Of a stretch of 64,000 nt of DNA, positions 11,303 to 22,400 are shown one piece after another; positions within the stretch are counted from its first letter, which is position 1; each line of letters begins with the position of its first letter. Origin of the DNA: Pictodentalium vernedei. Lineage: Eukaryota; Mollusca; Scaphopoda; Dentaliida; Dentaliidae. The stretch spans positions 38,263,621 to 38,327,620 of the forward strand of contig CM062291.1 in NCBI GenBank assembly GCA_031216915.1, in the 5' to 3' direction. The position numbers and the translations under genes are program-made. The notes below the pieces were generated by a model that did no database searches, was not told the DNA's origin, and saw only the letters and a list, made by a program, of their open reading frames with translations.

Positions 11303-11649
11303 ATTTGGGGCGTGGTGGCTCAGTAGGTAAAAGTGCAGGCTGCAAGCCGAGAGGTCCTCCGTTCGAATCTCACCTTCGGTGACCGCGTTGTGTCCTTGGG
11401 CAAAACACTTCACCCCCATTGCCCACGCGAGGGCACTGTGGTGTTGTGTACTAAGGCGTACTGCACGTCGATGGTGCACTTGTCTTCAAGCAATGCTAAG
11501 CCTTCTTGTGTGAATTTAGTATGTCGTGGAGCTGACAATTGCTCGGTGGTTCTCTCCGGGTACTCCGGCTTCCTCCACCCGTAAAACTCTCGTGTCATGA
11601 TTAGCCATTGTGTAGAAATATGTGACATTTAACACCAATAAATAAATAA
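11303..11649 (+). mobile_element. SINE family A, copy 1
   Basis: tRNA-like head with A box TGGCTCAGTAGG and B box GTTCGAATCTC; CTGCAAG in the anticodon-loop position and the surrounding GAGAGGTCCTC resemble tRNA-Cys(GCA). The body contains TGTCCTTGGGCAAAACACTT and TACTAAGGCGTACTGCACGT, and the tail GATTAGCCATTGTG ends in AATAAATAAATAA. ATTATCAT lies on both sides (11295-11302, 11650-11657), a short target duplication. Confidence 0.85.
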
Positions 11650-11657
11650 ATTATCAT

Positions 11658-12332
11658 GTTCAGCACGCATATAATTTTTTTTACAAATATATATATCACT
11701 GCAAAACCGACTCTATTAATAGGTATTATCGAACGCAATTTACGCAAAACGCAGTGACGTACAATCGTTTCACAACACAATTTGCGTGGCATGCATTGTT
11801 TAATAACGGGGGAGGTTTATATGCTACAGAAAAATCCTGTTTGAAATTATCGGGAAAGCCAAGAACTTGCTTGTTGTAACAACAGATATTGAAAAACTTT
11901 CCCGAGGAAGGTCCCCCGGACACCGCTTCTCATGTCCTTATCCCGTGCGAAGCGGGCGTGCACGGGAGGGCTCGTCCTCTCCTGTTGCGACGTAGTTTCG
12001 TGACGGATACTTCCCTGGTTCGTCCACTAGAAAGTACCCCCCGATATTATTTCCTTGCTACGCCACTGTATGTAATGTGTTTGGGTTGTTTGAGGGTTAT
12101 TTCTCATAGAACTTATATCATTCTACTGAGACGGCGGAACCTCGGGGGAACATAGTTGGCATTTTCTCCGACATTTTATGAAATGAGCGCATGCAAACGT
12201 GTCGATGTAATTCTGGAAAGCATTCATGTAATTTATTTATTTATTAGGTATAACGTTCTTTCCCATAATTGCCCATTAGCAAACATTAACTCCGCTGATG
12301 TGATGCCAATTTAGGCCGATATGAACAAAGTT
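11658..12332. other. unassigned intergenic sequence
   Basis: No repeat partner recognised. A GGCCGATATGAACAAAG motif at 12313 recurs at 23543, so part of this stretch may be an old repeat. Confidence 0.35.
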
Positions 12333-12346
12333 ACAGTTGGAAATTT

Positions 12347-12717
12347 GGGGAGCGCGGTGGCTCAGTAGGTAGAGGTGCAGGCTGCAAGCCGAGAGGTCCT
12401 CGGTTCGAATCCCACTTGCGGCAACCGCATTGTGTCCTTGGGCAAGATACTTCATCTCCAATGCCCGCGTGGGGGCACGATGACGCCGTATACTAAGGCG
12501 TATTGCACGTCGATTGTACGCATGTCTTCAACCAATCTAACCCTGCCTGTGCTGCAGTGCGGAGTTACGATGTTGGGGAGCTGGCAGCTGCTCGTCGTTG
12601 CTCGGTGGTTCTCTCCGGGTACTCCGGCTTCCTCCACCCGTAAAACTGTCGCGGTCATGATTAGCCATTGTGCATAAATATGTGACCTTAAACATCAATA
12701 AATAAATAAATAAATAA
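12347..12717 (+). mobile_element. SINE family A, copy 2 (full length)
   Basis: Complete copy from GGGGAGCGCGGTGGCTCAG to the (AAAT)n tail, flanked by a perfect 14-bp target duplication ACAGTTGGAAATTT (12333-12346 and 12718-12731). Head with A box TGGCTCAGTAGG and B box GGTTCGAATCC. This copy defines both boundaries of the family, about 370 bp. Confidence 0.92.
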
Positions 12718-12731
12718 ACAGTTGGAAATTT

Positions 12732-13101
12732 ACGTATTAGAATTGTATTAGTGAATAATTGTAATTATTCAGTTAAATTTGACCTCGTCTTTGTTCTTTC
12801 TAAACCAGTAATTTGATTGGCTGAGAGCCAGTCGTCTCCGTGCTCCAATCTCGGGTAAATTCATTCTTACCGTGCTCCATTTGCCATAAACGGATCAGTT
12901 AGAAAATGTCTGCATCCACGCTAGTATGAGCAACGGCGCTAAACCGTTCCTGTCATAGATCGAACACACCACGGAGTTGTTTTCTGTAAAATGGATCACG
13001 GCTAATAGACCGAGATTCAAAATGATATTTTTTCATTGTGTTTCTTCAAATAAATAGGTTTGGAAATTTTTTTCACTTCCAACGATGACAGAAATTACAA
13101 T
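12732..13101. other. unassigned intergenic sequence
   Basis: No repeat, frame or RNA structure recognised. Confidence 0.35.
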
Positions 13102-13247
13102 GGAGATAAACGTCTCTTGTTTCGTTAGACATCCGGAGATTTGACTATGGAAAACTATTTGTTAACGAGCCCCAAAGGGGCTCGTTAAAAATAGTTTTCC
13201 ATAGTCAAATTCCCGAATGTCTAACTCTGCAAGAGACGTTTATCTCC
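13102..13247. repeat. fold-back element, about 70-bp arms
   Basis: GGAGATAAACGTCTCTTG at 13102 pairs with the complement ending 13247, through a TGGAAAACTATTTGTTAACG middle to the core CGAGCCCCAAAGGGGCTCG. A SINE starts directly at its right end. Confidence 0.8.
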
Positions 13248-13598
13248 TAAATGTGGCTCAGTTGGTAGAGGTGCAGGCTGCAAGCCGAGAGGTCCTCGGT
13301 TCGAATCCCACCTGCGGCAACCGCGTTGTGTCCTTGGGCAAGACACTTCCACCCCATTGCCCACGTGGGGCACAGTGACGTTGTGTACTAAGGCGTACTG
13401 CACGTCGATGGTGCATGTCTTCAACCAATGCTAACCCTGCTTGTGTGGAGTTCGTATGTTGGGGAGCTGACAGTTGCTCGCCGTTGCTCGGTGGTTCTCT
13501 CCGGGTACTCCGGCTTCCTCCACCTGTAAAACTGTCACGGTCATGGTTAGCCATTGTGCAGAAATATGTGTCCTTAAACAGCAATAAATAAATAAATA
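13248..13598 (+). mobile_element. SINE family A, copy 3
   Basis: Head slightly shortened (starts near TGTGGCTCAGTTGGTAGAGG), then the whole body and the tail with CATTGTGCAGAAATATGTG and AATAAATAAATAA. No target duplication found, perhaps because it entered next to the fold-back. Confidence 0.85.
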
Positions 13599-14078
13599 AC
13601 GACTAAACCTTATTTATCCCACAAATGGACGTTTATTCGAACAATAAAAGCCTTGGATAAATTTTTGCTTTATTCACCTAGTAGGGTGATAAATTTTCTC
13701 CGAAGGTTTAACACTGAAAGAGTTTATTTCTGTAGTAGAGACGGACTTGTTGACCTCTGAACTCTATCTCATTCGTGCAGCATAATTAACAGTTCAATTG
13801 TTGTTTTCTTTAAACCTTTTTTGAAAGTATTACACAATGCAAGTAGAAAACACTCCACACTGTTCATTTAATAAAGTATTTTTGCAAGTTTTGCTCAAGT
13901 TTGTAGGGGAATTATTTTTAGACAGACATGTATTACTGCGCCTTGTTTATTTTTGCCAGTTTTGCTTGTCGATCGAATTGGACCAATGTGCTCCTCACTT
14001 CTCGTTGTGTTTTGTAGCGAGTAACAACACTATTTCACCGCGACTCTCCTGTAAAAGATTTATGGGATAAACAAAATG
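13599..14078. other. unassigned; weak inverted repeat at its left
   Basis: AAACCTTATTTATCCC (13605) is roughly matched by GGGTGATAAATTTTCTCC...GGTTT (to about 13710), a possible old TIR element of about 105 bp. The 77-aa frame at 13837-14070 has no recognised feature. Confidence 0.35.
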
Positions 14079-14214
14079 AACGTATAGTGTTTTCAAGTAA
14101 AAAATGTATTCTGCTTGTAGAATTAAGAATGAAACCGACGAGCCAGAGGCTCGTCGGTTTCATTCTTGATCCTCCTTGTAGAATAATTTTTTTTATTTGA
14201 AAACACTATACGTT
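14079..14214. repeat. fold-back element, about 65-bp arms
   Basis: AACGTATAGTGTTTTCAA at 14079 pairs with TTGAAAACACTATACGTT at the right end; the core CCGACGAGCC-AGA-GGCTCGTCGG is perfect. Confidence 0.8.
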
Positions 14215-14454
14215 TATTATATATATATAATGTAACAGCTATACCCAGCCAGTGCTATTTAAAAAAAATCACCATTCACGTATTGTTATTTTTTCAAATT
14301 GTTGGGGCAATAAATTGGAAATTTGTGATTAATAAATAAAACCAAAACATTTTGCAAGAGACGATCTCTTGTCGTTGAAGGTGAAACTTTTTAGTCTGTA
14401 TATTTTTTTTGAAAATTAGTTAACAATGTCTGGTCTTTTCAGACTGGATAGAGG

Positions 14455-14598
14455 CAAGTTACGCTCCCACCCAATGGTGGGGTGCACTCTTGATAGTATT
14501 TACGTCATAACTGAGACTGACGTGGAGTGTTCAAACATCTCAGAAACTGTTAGCATGAGAGGTCAGTGCACTTATCCAATGAGCCACCACTCCTGAAA
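14455..14598 (-). mobile_element. SINE family C fragment
   Basis: On the minus strand it reads GTGGTGGCTCATTGGATAAG, TGACCTCTCATG, then TTTGAACACTCC and CACCATTGGGTGGG, parallel to the family-C copy at 18268 (GTGGTGGCCGAGTGGATAAG ... GTCCGAACACTC ... CCTATCGGGTGGG). The tRNA-like A box is retained; the copy is diverged and lacks a clear tail. Confidence 0.55.
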
Positions 14599-15115
14599 CA
14601 TTCTCTGTGACGTAGATAAAACGTTGGTTTTGAAAAAAACATATTATTGTAAATACCTCTTATCCCTTTTTGTTTTTATTAGTACAATCAACCCATGAAG
14701 GGTAGGTCGAGATAGTAAATTACTCTAGATATCACTGAAAGATGTATAATCTATAATACCGCTTGTGTATTTTTGTACACTTTAAGCTATCCATTAAAAT
14801 TTGTTCCATTTGTCGATAAGTTATAATGACTGTTTGCTTTCGAACGATAAAACTCTTCAATGGCCCCACAGCCTCTCTCTTTTAAAAGTTCACTCGTTTG
14901 CCACGCTAAGATAAACTGTTTTGGTTTGATATTGTCGAGTGCATCAGGTAATTATTTCCGGCGAGAAAAAAAAATCCAACAACACCATTAGTTCACAATG
15001 TAAAAATGCAGGAACATAACGCACTAGAAATCTTAGAGATGCAAAACGTTCGGAAAGTCTAAGACAGAACCCAACGAGGTTGGAGTTCGAGGACTCGAGT
15101 CTAAGATCCGAGGTA
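14599..15115. other. unassigned intergenic sequence
   Basis: A/T-rich, with no frame or repeat partner recognised. Confidence 0.35.
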
Positions 15116-15173
15116 GGAGTTTTCTTGTATTTCACAAGCGCTGAAGGCGCTTGTGAAATACAAGAAAAACTCC
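15116..15173. repeat. perfect hairpin, about 26-bp arms
   Basis: GGAGTTTTCTTGTATTTCAC at 15116 through AAGCGC pairs with GCGCTT...GAAAAACTCC ending 15173. Confidence 0.75.
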
Positions 15174-15246
15174 TCCAAGGGCCGTTACTTCTTGCCCACC
15201 ATACTCTATGCGAGTTGTGTTCTGTATTTATAGTAGGATTAAATTC

Positions 15247-15475
15247 GGCCCCGCGGGAGCCCCTGGAAGTGAAGCAGTGCTTGTTTACAGTGCTAAACAA
15301 GCTCTGTTTTACTGGTAAAATAGGACCCAGTCACTAACGCTTGGGGTGCGAGCCCTCTAAAATATGTAACATGGGTTATAAACGAGTGACTGACCTTGAC
15401 TTTATCTCCATTTTGTGGTCACGATTAGCCATTGTGCAGAAGTATGTGACCTTAAACATCAATAAATAAATACAT
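15247..15475 (+). mobile_element. SINE family B, copy 2
   Basis: Starts CCCCGCGGGAGCCCCTGGAA and runs through the conserved body to the shared tail CACGATTAGCCATTGTGCAG and AATAAATAAATA. Family A copy 4 follows almost directly. Confidence 0.85.
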
Positions 15476-15491
15476 TTTAAATTTGAATTAA

Positions 15492-15822
15492 ATGAATGAA
15501 GCAAGGACATTGAACTTCAAACCGAAAGGTCCAAGGTTCGATCCTCGCCAGAGATAACTGCGTTGTGTCCTTGGGCAAGGCACTTAATACCAATTGCCCA
15601 CGTGGGAGCACGGTGGCGCTGTGTACTAAGGCGTACTGCACGTCGATGGTGCACTTGTATTCAACCAATGCTTATTCTGCTTGTGTGGAGTTAGTACGTT
15701 GGGAAGTCGGACAGTTACTCGCCGTTGCTCGGTGATTCTCTCCGGGTACTCCAGCTTCCTCTACCCGTAAAACTGTTCGACACGAGGTGACCCTGGCTGT
15801 CGAACTTGTAGTTAAACACCAA

Positions 15823-15873
<51 letters not shown>

Positions 15874-15874
15874 A
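15492..15874 (+). mobile_element. SINE family A, copy 4 (diverged)
   Basis: Head degraded (B box still CGATCC in GGTTCGATCCTCG), body intact from TGCGTTGTGTCCTTGGGCAA, but the usual CACGGTCATGATTAGCC tail segment is replaced by GACACGAGGTGACCCTGGC before TTAAACACCAATAAATA. The (AAAT)n tract is long, about 50 bp. Confidence 0.8.
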
Positions 15875-15889
15875 CCTGATGTTTTCAAA

Positions 15890-15967
15890 GAAATATACCA
15901 CCTTCGACCGTCAGATAACTTTCTTCCTTGATACCACCTTCGACCGTCAGATAACTTTCTTCCTTGA
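15890..15967. repeat. 36-bp tandem duplication
   Basis: The unit ACCACCTTCGACCGTCAGAT...CTTCCTTGA is present twice in tandem, virtually identical, so the duplication is recent. Confidence 0.85.
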
Positions 15968-16563
15968 CACTGTTTTGTGTCGAAGCACTTTATTCACGTC
16001 ATAACGTCACTCAGATGCGTAACGTCCAATCAGATGCGTTCTTGCATGACGCTCTTATTTTACGTTCGTGTGAAAAAAATACGATCGCATCATTTTAATT
16101 TTGGCATTCAAATATCTTTGTCAAGTATAGCCTTTCAGACAATTTCTTCAAAACTGGTGTCATGCAACAAAAAAGAGAGAAAAAATGACAGAAAGGAAAC
16201 TACCGTTGACGGGCATATTTGTTTCGGTAATTCTCATCAAAAACTCACCAACATTGATTCAATTGTATTTTTTAGGCCACAAATTTCATCAAATCACCCA
16301 CTTTTGTCTCTCCAGTATCCAGCTATGATGCAAGATTTCAGTACAATGCTTCAAAGGTTTTTTAAAACATTTTTTTTTCTCATGGCTGCTTAGTTTATGA
16401 AACATCCCTGACTTAACTCGTCATGAAATTGGACTTTAGATAAAGTTATCTCCCCTGAAATTATTTGATGGGCGTGGAAGGTCCAATTAAGAAGCACGCA
16501 ATTGTTGAGAAAACACCTATGGCAGACATCAGTAGGAAATGATGCCAAGTTTCCTGTTGTTAG
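15968..16563. other. unassigned; unrecognised 138-aa frame
   Basis: A plus-strand frame at 15977-16393 has no signal peptide, domain or codon pattern that I can support as coding. Confidence 0.3.
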
Positions 16564-16624
16564 TTTTAATAAACGAAAACAACAGACAGCTCTCGGAGCT
16601 GTCTGTTGTTTTATTTTATTAAAA
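16564..16624. repeat. hairpin, about 28-bp arms
   Basis: TTTTAATAAACGAAAACAAC at 16564 to CAGCTC pairs with GAGCTGTCTGTTGTTTTATT to 16624. Confidence 0.7.
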
Positions 16625-16879
16625 GTTATAAAAGGAAACCTGGCTTTTTGTGGCAATCTAATTAGAAGCAACTGAGTAACTGTCCACTTAGGCTCTTTGT
16701 GTAGCGAATGTGTTTTTACCGTAATTTGAAAGTTTTTATTCTTCCCAGGAAAGAAATTAAGAAAATCTCACCCCCCAGACGATTATATTAATGGAAAGGA
16801 AAAGTATCTGTATTATAATGTCACGATACACACACCGGTGATACAACGGACAAAGAAAGTTGCAGAACATCAAAAGATG

Positions 16880-17430
16880 GTGAGAGCGTCGTTTTTATGA
16901 ACCCGAGAGATTCTCTCGCGAACATTATGTTTTCACCACGTCCGTCCGGCATCCGTCGTCCGGCGGCGTCCGGCGTCCGTCTGTTAACTTTTGGTTTCCG
17001 TTATATAACTAAAGAACCGCTTATTTGATCAAATCAGTATTTTAAGAGTTACTTGTGAATGCTTTCTTTCGATTTTGGTCCAGTTAGCCAATTCAATATG
17101 GCCACCATGGCAGCCATATTGAATTTTGTTTCCGTCCAATAACTGATGAATGCTGACTCGAATCATTTTTATTTTTTAATTGTGCAATGTTGGTGTCTAG
17201 AGGAAGCTTCCTTTCGATTTTGGATCAGTCAGCTGAACCAAGATGGCCGCCAGTGACCAATTCGTTATGGCAGCATTCTTGAATTTGATTTCCGCCCAAT
17301 AAGTAATGAATACTGACTCGAACCAATTTCATTTTTTGATTATGCATTATTGGTATCTTGAGAAAGCTTCCTTTTGATTTTGGTTATACCCCCAAGAGAG
17401 AGACTTACGCTCCCTTTTATGACACCACCC
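16880..17430 (+). repeat. dispersed repeat with about 130-bp tandem units
   Basis: GTCCGTCCGGCATCCGTCG-type sequence, then units with TCCGTCCAATAACTGATGAA / TCCGCCCAATAAGTAATGAA and CTTCCTTTCGATTTTGG occurring two to three times. GAGCGT at the left and ACGCTC at the right may be its ends. It belongs to the same class as the AGCTCACC repeats farther right. Confidence 0.5.
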
Positions 17431-17701
17431 AGGGGCATATGCCAGGCCTTGCGTTGCTCTTGTCTTATTTTTAAGTCGGTTTAAACAGGGATAATAGTCA
17501 ACCATTCAAACTGGTTGGGGAAATAATTTTTTAAAAAAGCCAGCCTTTATATTTTTATACTACTCTGTAGGGAAAAGGCATACAGATTATGAAATGATGC
17601 GCTCATCGGTGATACAACTTCGCTAACATTTCGAAAGCTCAATTATTATATGAAATTCCCATACACTTAGTGTTAAATTTAGAAAATTAAGGGGAGCTAA
17701 C

Positions 17702-18152
17702 TCCCCCGCGGGCACGCGGGAAGTAAAGCAGTGCTTGTTTACTGTGGTAAACACGTTCTGTTTTACTGGTAAAACAGGATCCAGTCACCAACGCTTGGAG
17801 TGAAATAAGGTCTGAAAATAAGCAGACTGTCATCTTCAGAATGAGGACCCCAGGGTAGCATCACTAAATTTACCCTCTTTGAACCTCAATCTGAATCAAG
17901 GTCTCAAACCTAAACAGCAAGAGGTACCCAGAGGATAAATTGGCACACTGTATGGGAGAGCATCAGCAAATTCACCCCCTGGGGACCTCATTATGCAAAT
18001 GACAGATTGCTTATTTTCAGGCTTGGGTGGAAGTCCTCTAAAATGGGCAACATGCGTATAAACGATTGACTCAACTTGACTTTATCTGCATGTTGCGGTC
18101 ACGATTAACCATTCTGCAGAAATAAGTGACCTTAAACACCAAATAAATAAAT
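17702..18152 (+). mobile_element. SINE family B, copy 3, interrupted
   Basis: Flanked by a perfect 12-bp target duplication AGGGGAGCTAAC (17690-17701 and 18153-18164), so the family's 5' boundary is TCCCCCGCGGG. It has the shared tail and AAATAAATAAATA. The body is split by a MITE at about 17803-18021. Confidence 0.9.
17803..18021. mobile_element. MITE family Q, copy 1
   Basis: Ends TCTGAAAATAAGCAGACTGT and GATTGCTTATTTTCAGGCTT are inverted copies; the next inner parts (AGAATGAGGACCCC..., GGGGACCTCATTATGC) also pair. It sits inside a family-B SINE, and CTTGGAGTG/CTTGGGTGG on the two sides may be an imperfect 9-bp target duplication. A second copy is at 29702-29947. Confidence 0.75.
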
Positions 18153-18267
18153 AGGGGAGCTAACACTCCTGTATATCTCACCCAATGACGAAACCTGTTA
18201 TCCACGTTGCATCATTTCCGAATAGAACTTTTCAAAGGGAATTAACTCCAATTCAAATATTTAGTAG

Positions 18268-18640
18268 AGTGGTGGCCGAGTGGATAAGTGCGCTGGTCTC
18301 TCATGCCAGAGGTCCCGGGATCGATCCCCGGTCGGGCAAAGTTCCAGAGGTGTCCGAACACTCTCTCTCAGCATCAATTGTGGGGTTGATGCTGTCACGG
18401 CGTACCGCCCTATCGGGTGGGGACGTAAAATGGCCGTCCTCTGTGTGGGGAAAGACACACTCCATTCAGGCTAAAGATCCCGCCGTAGTATTCGAGAAGA
18501 GCGAGGCCACGAAGTTGTCGTTACGAGGGTCATTCAACACACCTACGCCATTGGACCAAGGAGAGGCGTTAATGTTCTTTTCTCGCGCTTCAACGAATAG
18601 CGAGAAAAAAGTGTCTGGTCGTTGCATCTATAGGGTCAAA
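18268..18640 (+). mobile_element. SINE family C (tRNA-headed)
   Basis: GTGGTGGCCGAGTGGATAAG supplies an A box and GGGATCGATCCCC a B box, followed by a non-tRNA body (TCTCAGCATCAATTGTGGGG, CATTCAGGCTAAAGATCCCG). The acceptor-stem halves do not pair, so it is not a working tRNA gene. The 181-aa frame across it is incidental. The 3' boundary is uncertain. Confidence 0.6.
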
Positions 18641-20082
18641 CGTTACACCAGTACGGTGGTCATGGTAGCGGGGACATGTGACCAAAGAGATTGCTCCATG
18701 TGTTTAAAGGTGGTCACCGATGCGTGTTAGCATTGCGTACCGGTCATTTCTAGGCTAACTCTCACTTTGGGAGCACCAGTTCAATTTAGTGCGGGTCCGA
18801 GCACGTCTAACGCAATCATGCATGCCGTGACATCGGACGCAGGTTTCCAGGGGGTTTTCCCGTTAAATGAAACATGGTTTTTATTCCTGGTTTTTCCTGA
18901 TCGGCATGTTTGCGTATCTGGTGAGCCTTTATCTGGTAACTATCATTTCTTTTGAATATCTGATACTTTACGATTTATTCGACACAAACTCACAAATTAC
19001 GTGTCAATGCTACCTATTTATCTAACAGTTGCTAATAAATGCTCCTAAGCCGTCAGCCTAGAGCATCTAAAATCATAGAGATTTTGTGTTTTATCCCTAT
19101 TTGCATAGTTAGGACTATAAGTTGCATAACTTGTTCGCCAATCCTCGTAAAACAAATAAGGTTAAATAAAAAATATCTAGTATTGTCTTACCATTGGTAG
19201 TGATAGTACTAAACCGCAAACTGTTTCTTGTATTATAATCAACACTGTTGAATGAGAAACCGGTGACATTTACAATGATTTTACGACTCAGTTCTCAAGC
19301 CACTATGGTGATACTTATTCTTAAATTAACAGTTACTTTAGATTGGCGGATATTATACGGACTTCTCTCAAGCTGATCAAGTTCAATACTCAATCATCTT
19401 TATTATTTGGAAGCAAATCTCATTATTGTTTCTACATATATTTCACAAGTCTAATACACATATCTCTGTTGGTTTATATGGTTCTTTTTACCCCATTATT
19501 GTCAAGCAATTGATATATCGATTTATAGATTGACGCATTCATATTGTTGTCACAAAATTATTCCAGCCATAAGATCAGTGATTATAACCCCGTCTCTGAT
19601 TAATTTACAGTAATTCACCTGTCGATAAATGAGAGACTACCAATAAAACCTATTTGTTCAATTGATAAGCAATACACTGGAATAATATCATTTTTATCAT
19701 AATACAAAAACTAATAATAATAGTAAGCATCCATGGGCGTCACTACGGGAGGGTTGGGATGGTGTAACCCCCTTCCCGCCCCAATAATTTTACCAGTCGG
19801 GATATTTTCGTCAGTATTGGATTATTTTACTCTATTGGAGATGAGATGTGAGGGAAATCTTGTAAACGGTAAAGCAAAAAATCACTAGGACCCGTGGTCT
19901 TCAAGGATACTGTAGCTGCCCCTCCTATTTTGGCGGGGAGGCTCGAATCTTCGATCGCTGCAAAGTAACTCGCGGAAGAGACGAATGCCGCGTGCCCATC
20001 AGTAAAAGTTTGATCATACAAAGACAAGGATGCTATTCAATTATGGCTCAATTATTCTTCCTCTTGTTTATTATAATCATTA
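18641..20082. other. unassigned intergenic sequence
   Basis: A/T-rich over 18950-19720. At 19734 GGGCGTCACTACGGGAGGG looks like an old hAT-type end but no partner was found. No convincing frame. Confidence 0.35.
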
Positions 20083-20330
20083 TTAAACTTTACCCAACGC
20101 AGGCGATATCCAAATTTATCATTTTAAATAACATTTTTTTTTAAATTTCAAAAAATTTCAACAAAACCTTATCATGTGACCCCTCATTGGAACGAGCTCT
20201 ACGAGCTCGTTCCAAAGAGGGGTCACGTGATATAGTTTTGTTGAAATTTTTTGAAAAATAGTATTTTTTCAGCTGATGAATTTGCATATTACGTGGGCTG
20301 ATGTTGCCGATTCGTTGGGTAAAGGGTTAA
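20083..20330. mobile_element. piggyBac-like palindromic MITE P1, copy d
   Basis: TTAA at 20083-20086 and 20327-20330; right end CGTTGGGTAAAGGG, left end slightly decayed (ACTTTACCCAACG). Arm type 1 (TTTCAACAAAACCTTATCAT). The core is asymmetric here (CATTGGAACGAGCTCTACG against CGAGCTCGTTCCAAAG), which marks it as an older or point-mutated copy. Confidence 0.8.
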
Positions 20331-20389
20331 GCTACTTGACAACACTGGCCTGACCAACCATGTCGCTAATGCCAAGCGCTAATTCCACC

Positions 20390-20505
20390 AGGCTGTGCTC
20401 TCGGTCCGAGGTAATGACCCGAAAACTCTAAAGTTTTTTTGGAAGTTGGCCCGAACTGGAGTCGATCCCCGGTCTACGGCATCCAATAACTTGGCCATAA
20501 ATGCT
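20390..20505 (-). repeat. possible tRNA-like SINE fragment D, copy 1
   Basis: Shares AACTCTAAAGTTTTTTTGGA...CTGGAGTCGATCCCC with 20925-21011. The minus strand of the second motif (GGGGATCGACTCC) is a possible B box. Too short to define a family. Confidence 0.4.
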
Positions 20506-20534
20506 CTCCCACCATATCAACTGCTCTAACGGTA

Positions 20535-20582
20535 CCCCCCCCCCCCCCCCACCCCCACCCCACCCCCCCCCACCCTCCCCCA
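20535..20582 (+). repeat. C-rich low-complexity tract
   Basis: Runs of C with a few A and T residues. Confidence 0.9.
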
Positions 20583-20924
20583 AAAAAGGATTGCGGATTG
20601 CAATCAACTCAGCCAGTCAGCCAGTCAGTCAGTATGTTAGTACACATTTACAACCGGTTCTGGGCCGATATTCGAGAATTGACAATCACTGAATTTCTGG
20701 AATTGTTTTCAATGGTGATTCGTAATTGTCCACATATCGCCTGTATTGTGAAGTTTACCCGTTTGCCTTAGCATTAGATGTAAACTGGAACAGACAGCTG
20801 TTTTTCAGGTCTATGAACCCAGCTTTTAAACACAGGAATCCCAATTAATGGAAGATCTGTGAAGATACGACTGCTTAAATTTTGTTTTATTTCATACAGA
20901 CGATGCCAAGCAAGAATTCTACCG

Positions 20925-21011
20925 TTTATACACCTTGGTTCGAGAATGTGGTGAACTGAAAACTCTCAAGTTTTTCGTAACTTGGCCCCGACGGGAGTCG
21001 ATCGTTTGCCT
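20925..21011 (-). repeat. possible tRNA-like SINE fragment D, copy 2
   Basis: AACTCTCAAGTTTTTCGTAA followed by CCGACGGGAGTCGATCG, parallel to 20390-20505. Confidence 0.4.
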
Positions 21012-21741
21012 GAAGATGCTATATAAGTAATGAGAAATTTAGCTTGAAAATAGACGACATGTTATTTTCAATGGCGTCAAATATTTGAAAAATATTATCA
21101 TTTTTCCCTTTTTGTTTTTGGTGTTCAAAACTGCGAAGCATTGTTCATAAATACGGATGGACAGTGAAAGAAGCGTCAAGTTATTAACTTGTTTATACAT
21201 TTTTGACGACATTGAAAAAAGACTATAACCTATTTTCAAGTTAACTTTTCGTTACTTTTTTCGCTGTTTACTCAACATTCGATACAGTTGGAACGGATGA
21301 CTGTTATAGGTGTCTTTGGTCTTTTTCAGTTCGAATCCGAATAGATCGGAAATCACTTGTTATTTTACCAAATTACCTATTTATCACGAATATCTTTGCG
21401 ATCTGCACGTGCAGCGGGTAGCACGAGTACACGAGTGCAGAGGTCACTTGTTACTCTTTCACGTCGTTTATGTTCTGCCCCTTGTGGATATTATTCGATG
21501 CGACATCAAGTATCATTGCTACACAGCCGACTCTGAGGTATGTAATCATTTCAAACCACAACCAGAGGAGCCTGCGGTTAGCTTAGTGGATGCCCGTGTG
21601 GCAAAAATAAAATCTGGCTGAACCAGAATTTCTTAAACTTAACCATTTCAAACTGCAAGGCCGCTTTGTGGTCCAGGACCGTGATTCTTCATACTTCCAT
21701 TAAGTGAGATGGCTGCTAAATTAATGTGTGGAGTAAACCAA
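21012..21741. other. unassigned; unrecognised 103-aa frame
   Basis: The plus-strand frame at 21310-21621 has no recognised motif and no repeat partner. It could be chance in A/T-poor sequence. Confidence 0.3.
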
Positions 21742-21791
21742 TCAATATTTTCAACGTGCAGCCTTGGGGCTGCACGTTGTAAATATTAATT
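21742..21791. repeat. hairpin, about 22-bp arms
   Basis: AATATTTTCAACGTGCAGCC pairs with GGCTGCACGTTGTAAATATT around a short TTGG loop. Confidence 0.7.
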
Positions 21792-21835
21792 GCTCTTCCA
21801 CCAAATAGTGACCTACTCTTCGAATTGCTGCCATG

Positions 21836-21960
21836 AATGAATGAATGAATCTTTATTTAGCAGTATACAAACAATATACAATATACATAAATATCAAAAG
21901 GAGACAGTTAAGCATGTATACCACAGGGAGATGACATAGCCAGATTGTCTGTCTACCTGT
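21836..21960 (-). mobile_element. possible LINE 3' end with ATTC tail
   Basis: ATGAATGAATGAATC followed by TTTATTTAGCAGTATACAAA. On the minus strand this is a 3' end with a tetranucleotide tail, as seen in CR1/L2-type LINEs. Only the end is present. Confidence 0.4.
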
Positions 21961-22400
21961 CATCTCCCGGAAAATATAACGTGGACGTTGGAATCGAGCT
22001 GTTTAATAATTGCTTAATTACACTTGAAACTGGTGGCTGGTATGGTTAGCACAACTATGGCAGTAGACGAGAATTGAAGTATCCAGACCCACTTGCCTAT
22101 ACAGTTCAGGTAGAAACGCCTCTCTGGATAACCAAAACTTCACTTCCGTTGACAACTCCAAATCCTGGCGTCAGTCCGCTGGGTGCTCACAAAGGCAGCT
22201 CTCCGCCGACTGGTGCCAGATGTTGGGCTCTCAAGAAGGGAAGGCGAAATACTAAGCCTACCTAGTGAAACTTAATGAAACTTAGAGCTCAGGGACACGC
22301 GTTAATTGGCACAGTTCTTGAGAGACGCTGGGAGACGCTGGGCTGGTGTATCTACAAAATTCATGCACTGGAGTTTGAACCGACATGGGAGATACTACCA

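Noticed and set aside
13221-13584. Recurrent frames such as those giving LSTQRHCAP or SSTNLTLPVL peptides
   Set aside because: The same peptides appear at every family-A copy on either strand; they are SINE translations.
18185-18730. 181-aa plus-strand frame
   Set aside because: It runs through a family-C SINE and its flanks, with no domain or codon signal.
21310-21621. 103-aa frame as a host gene
   Set aside because: No motif, no repeat or neighbouring exon support.
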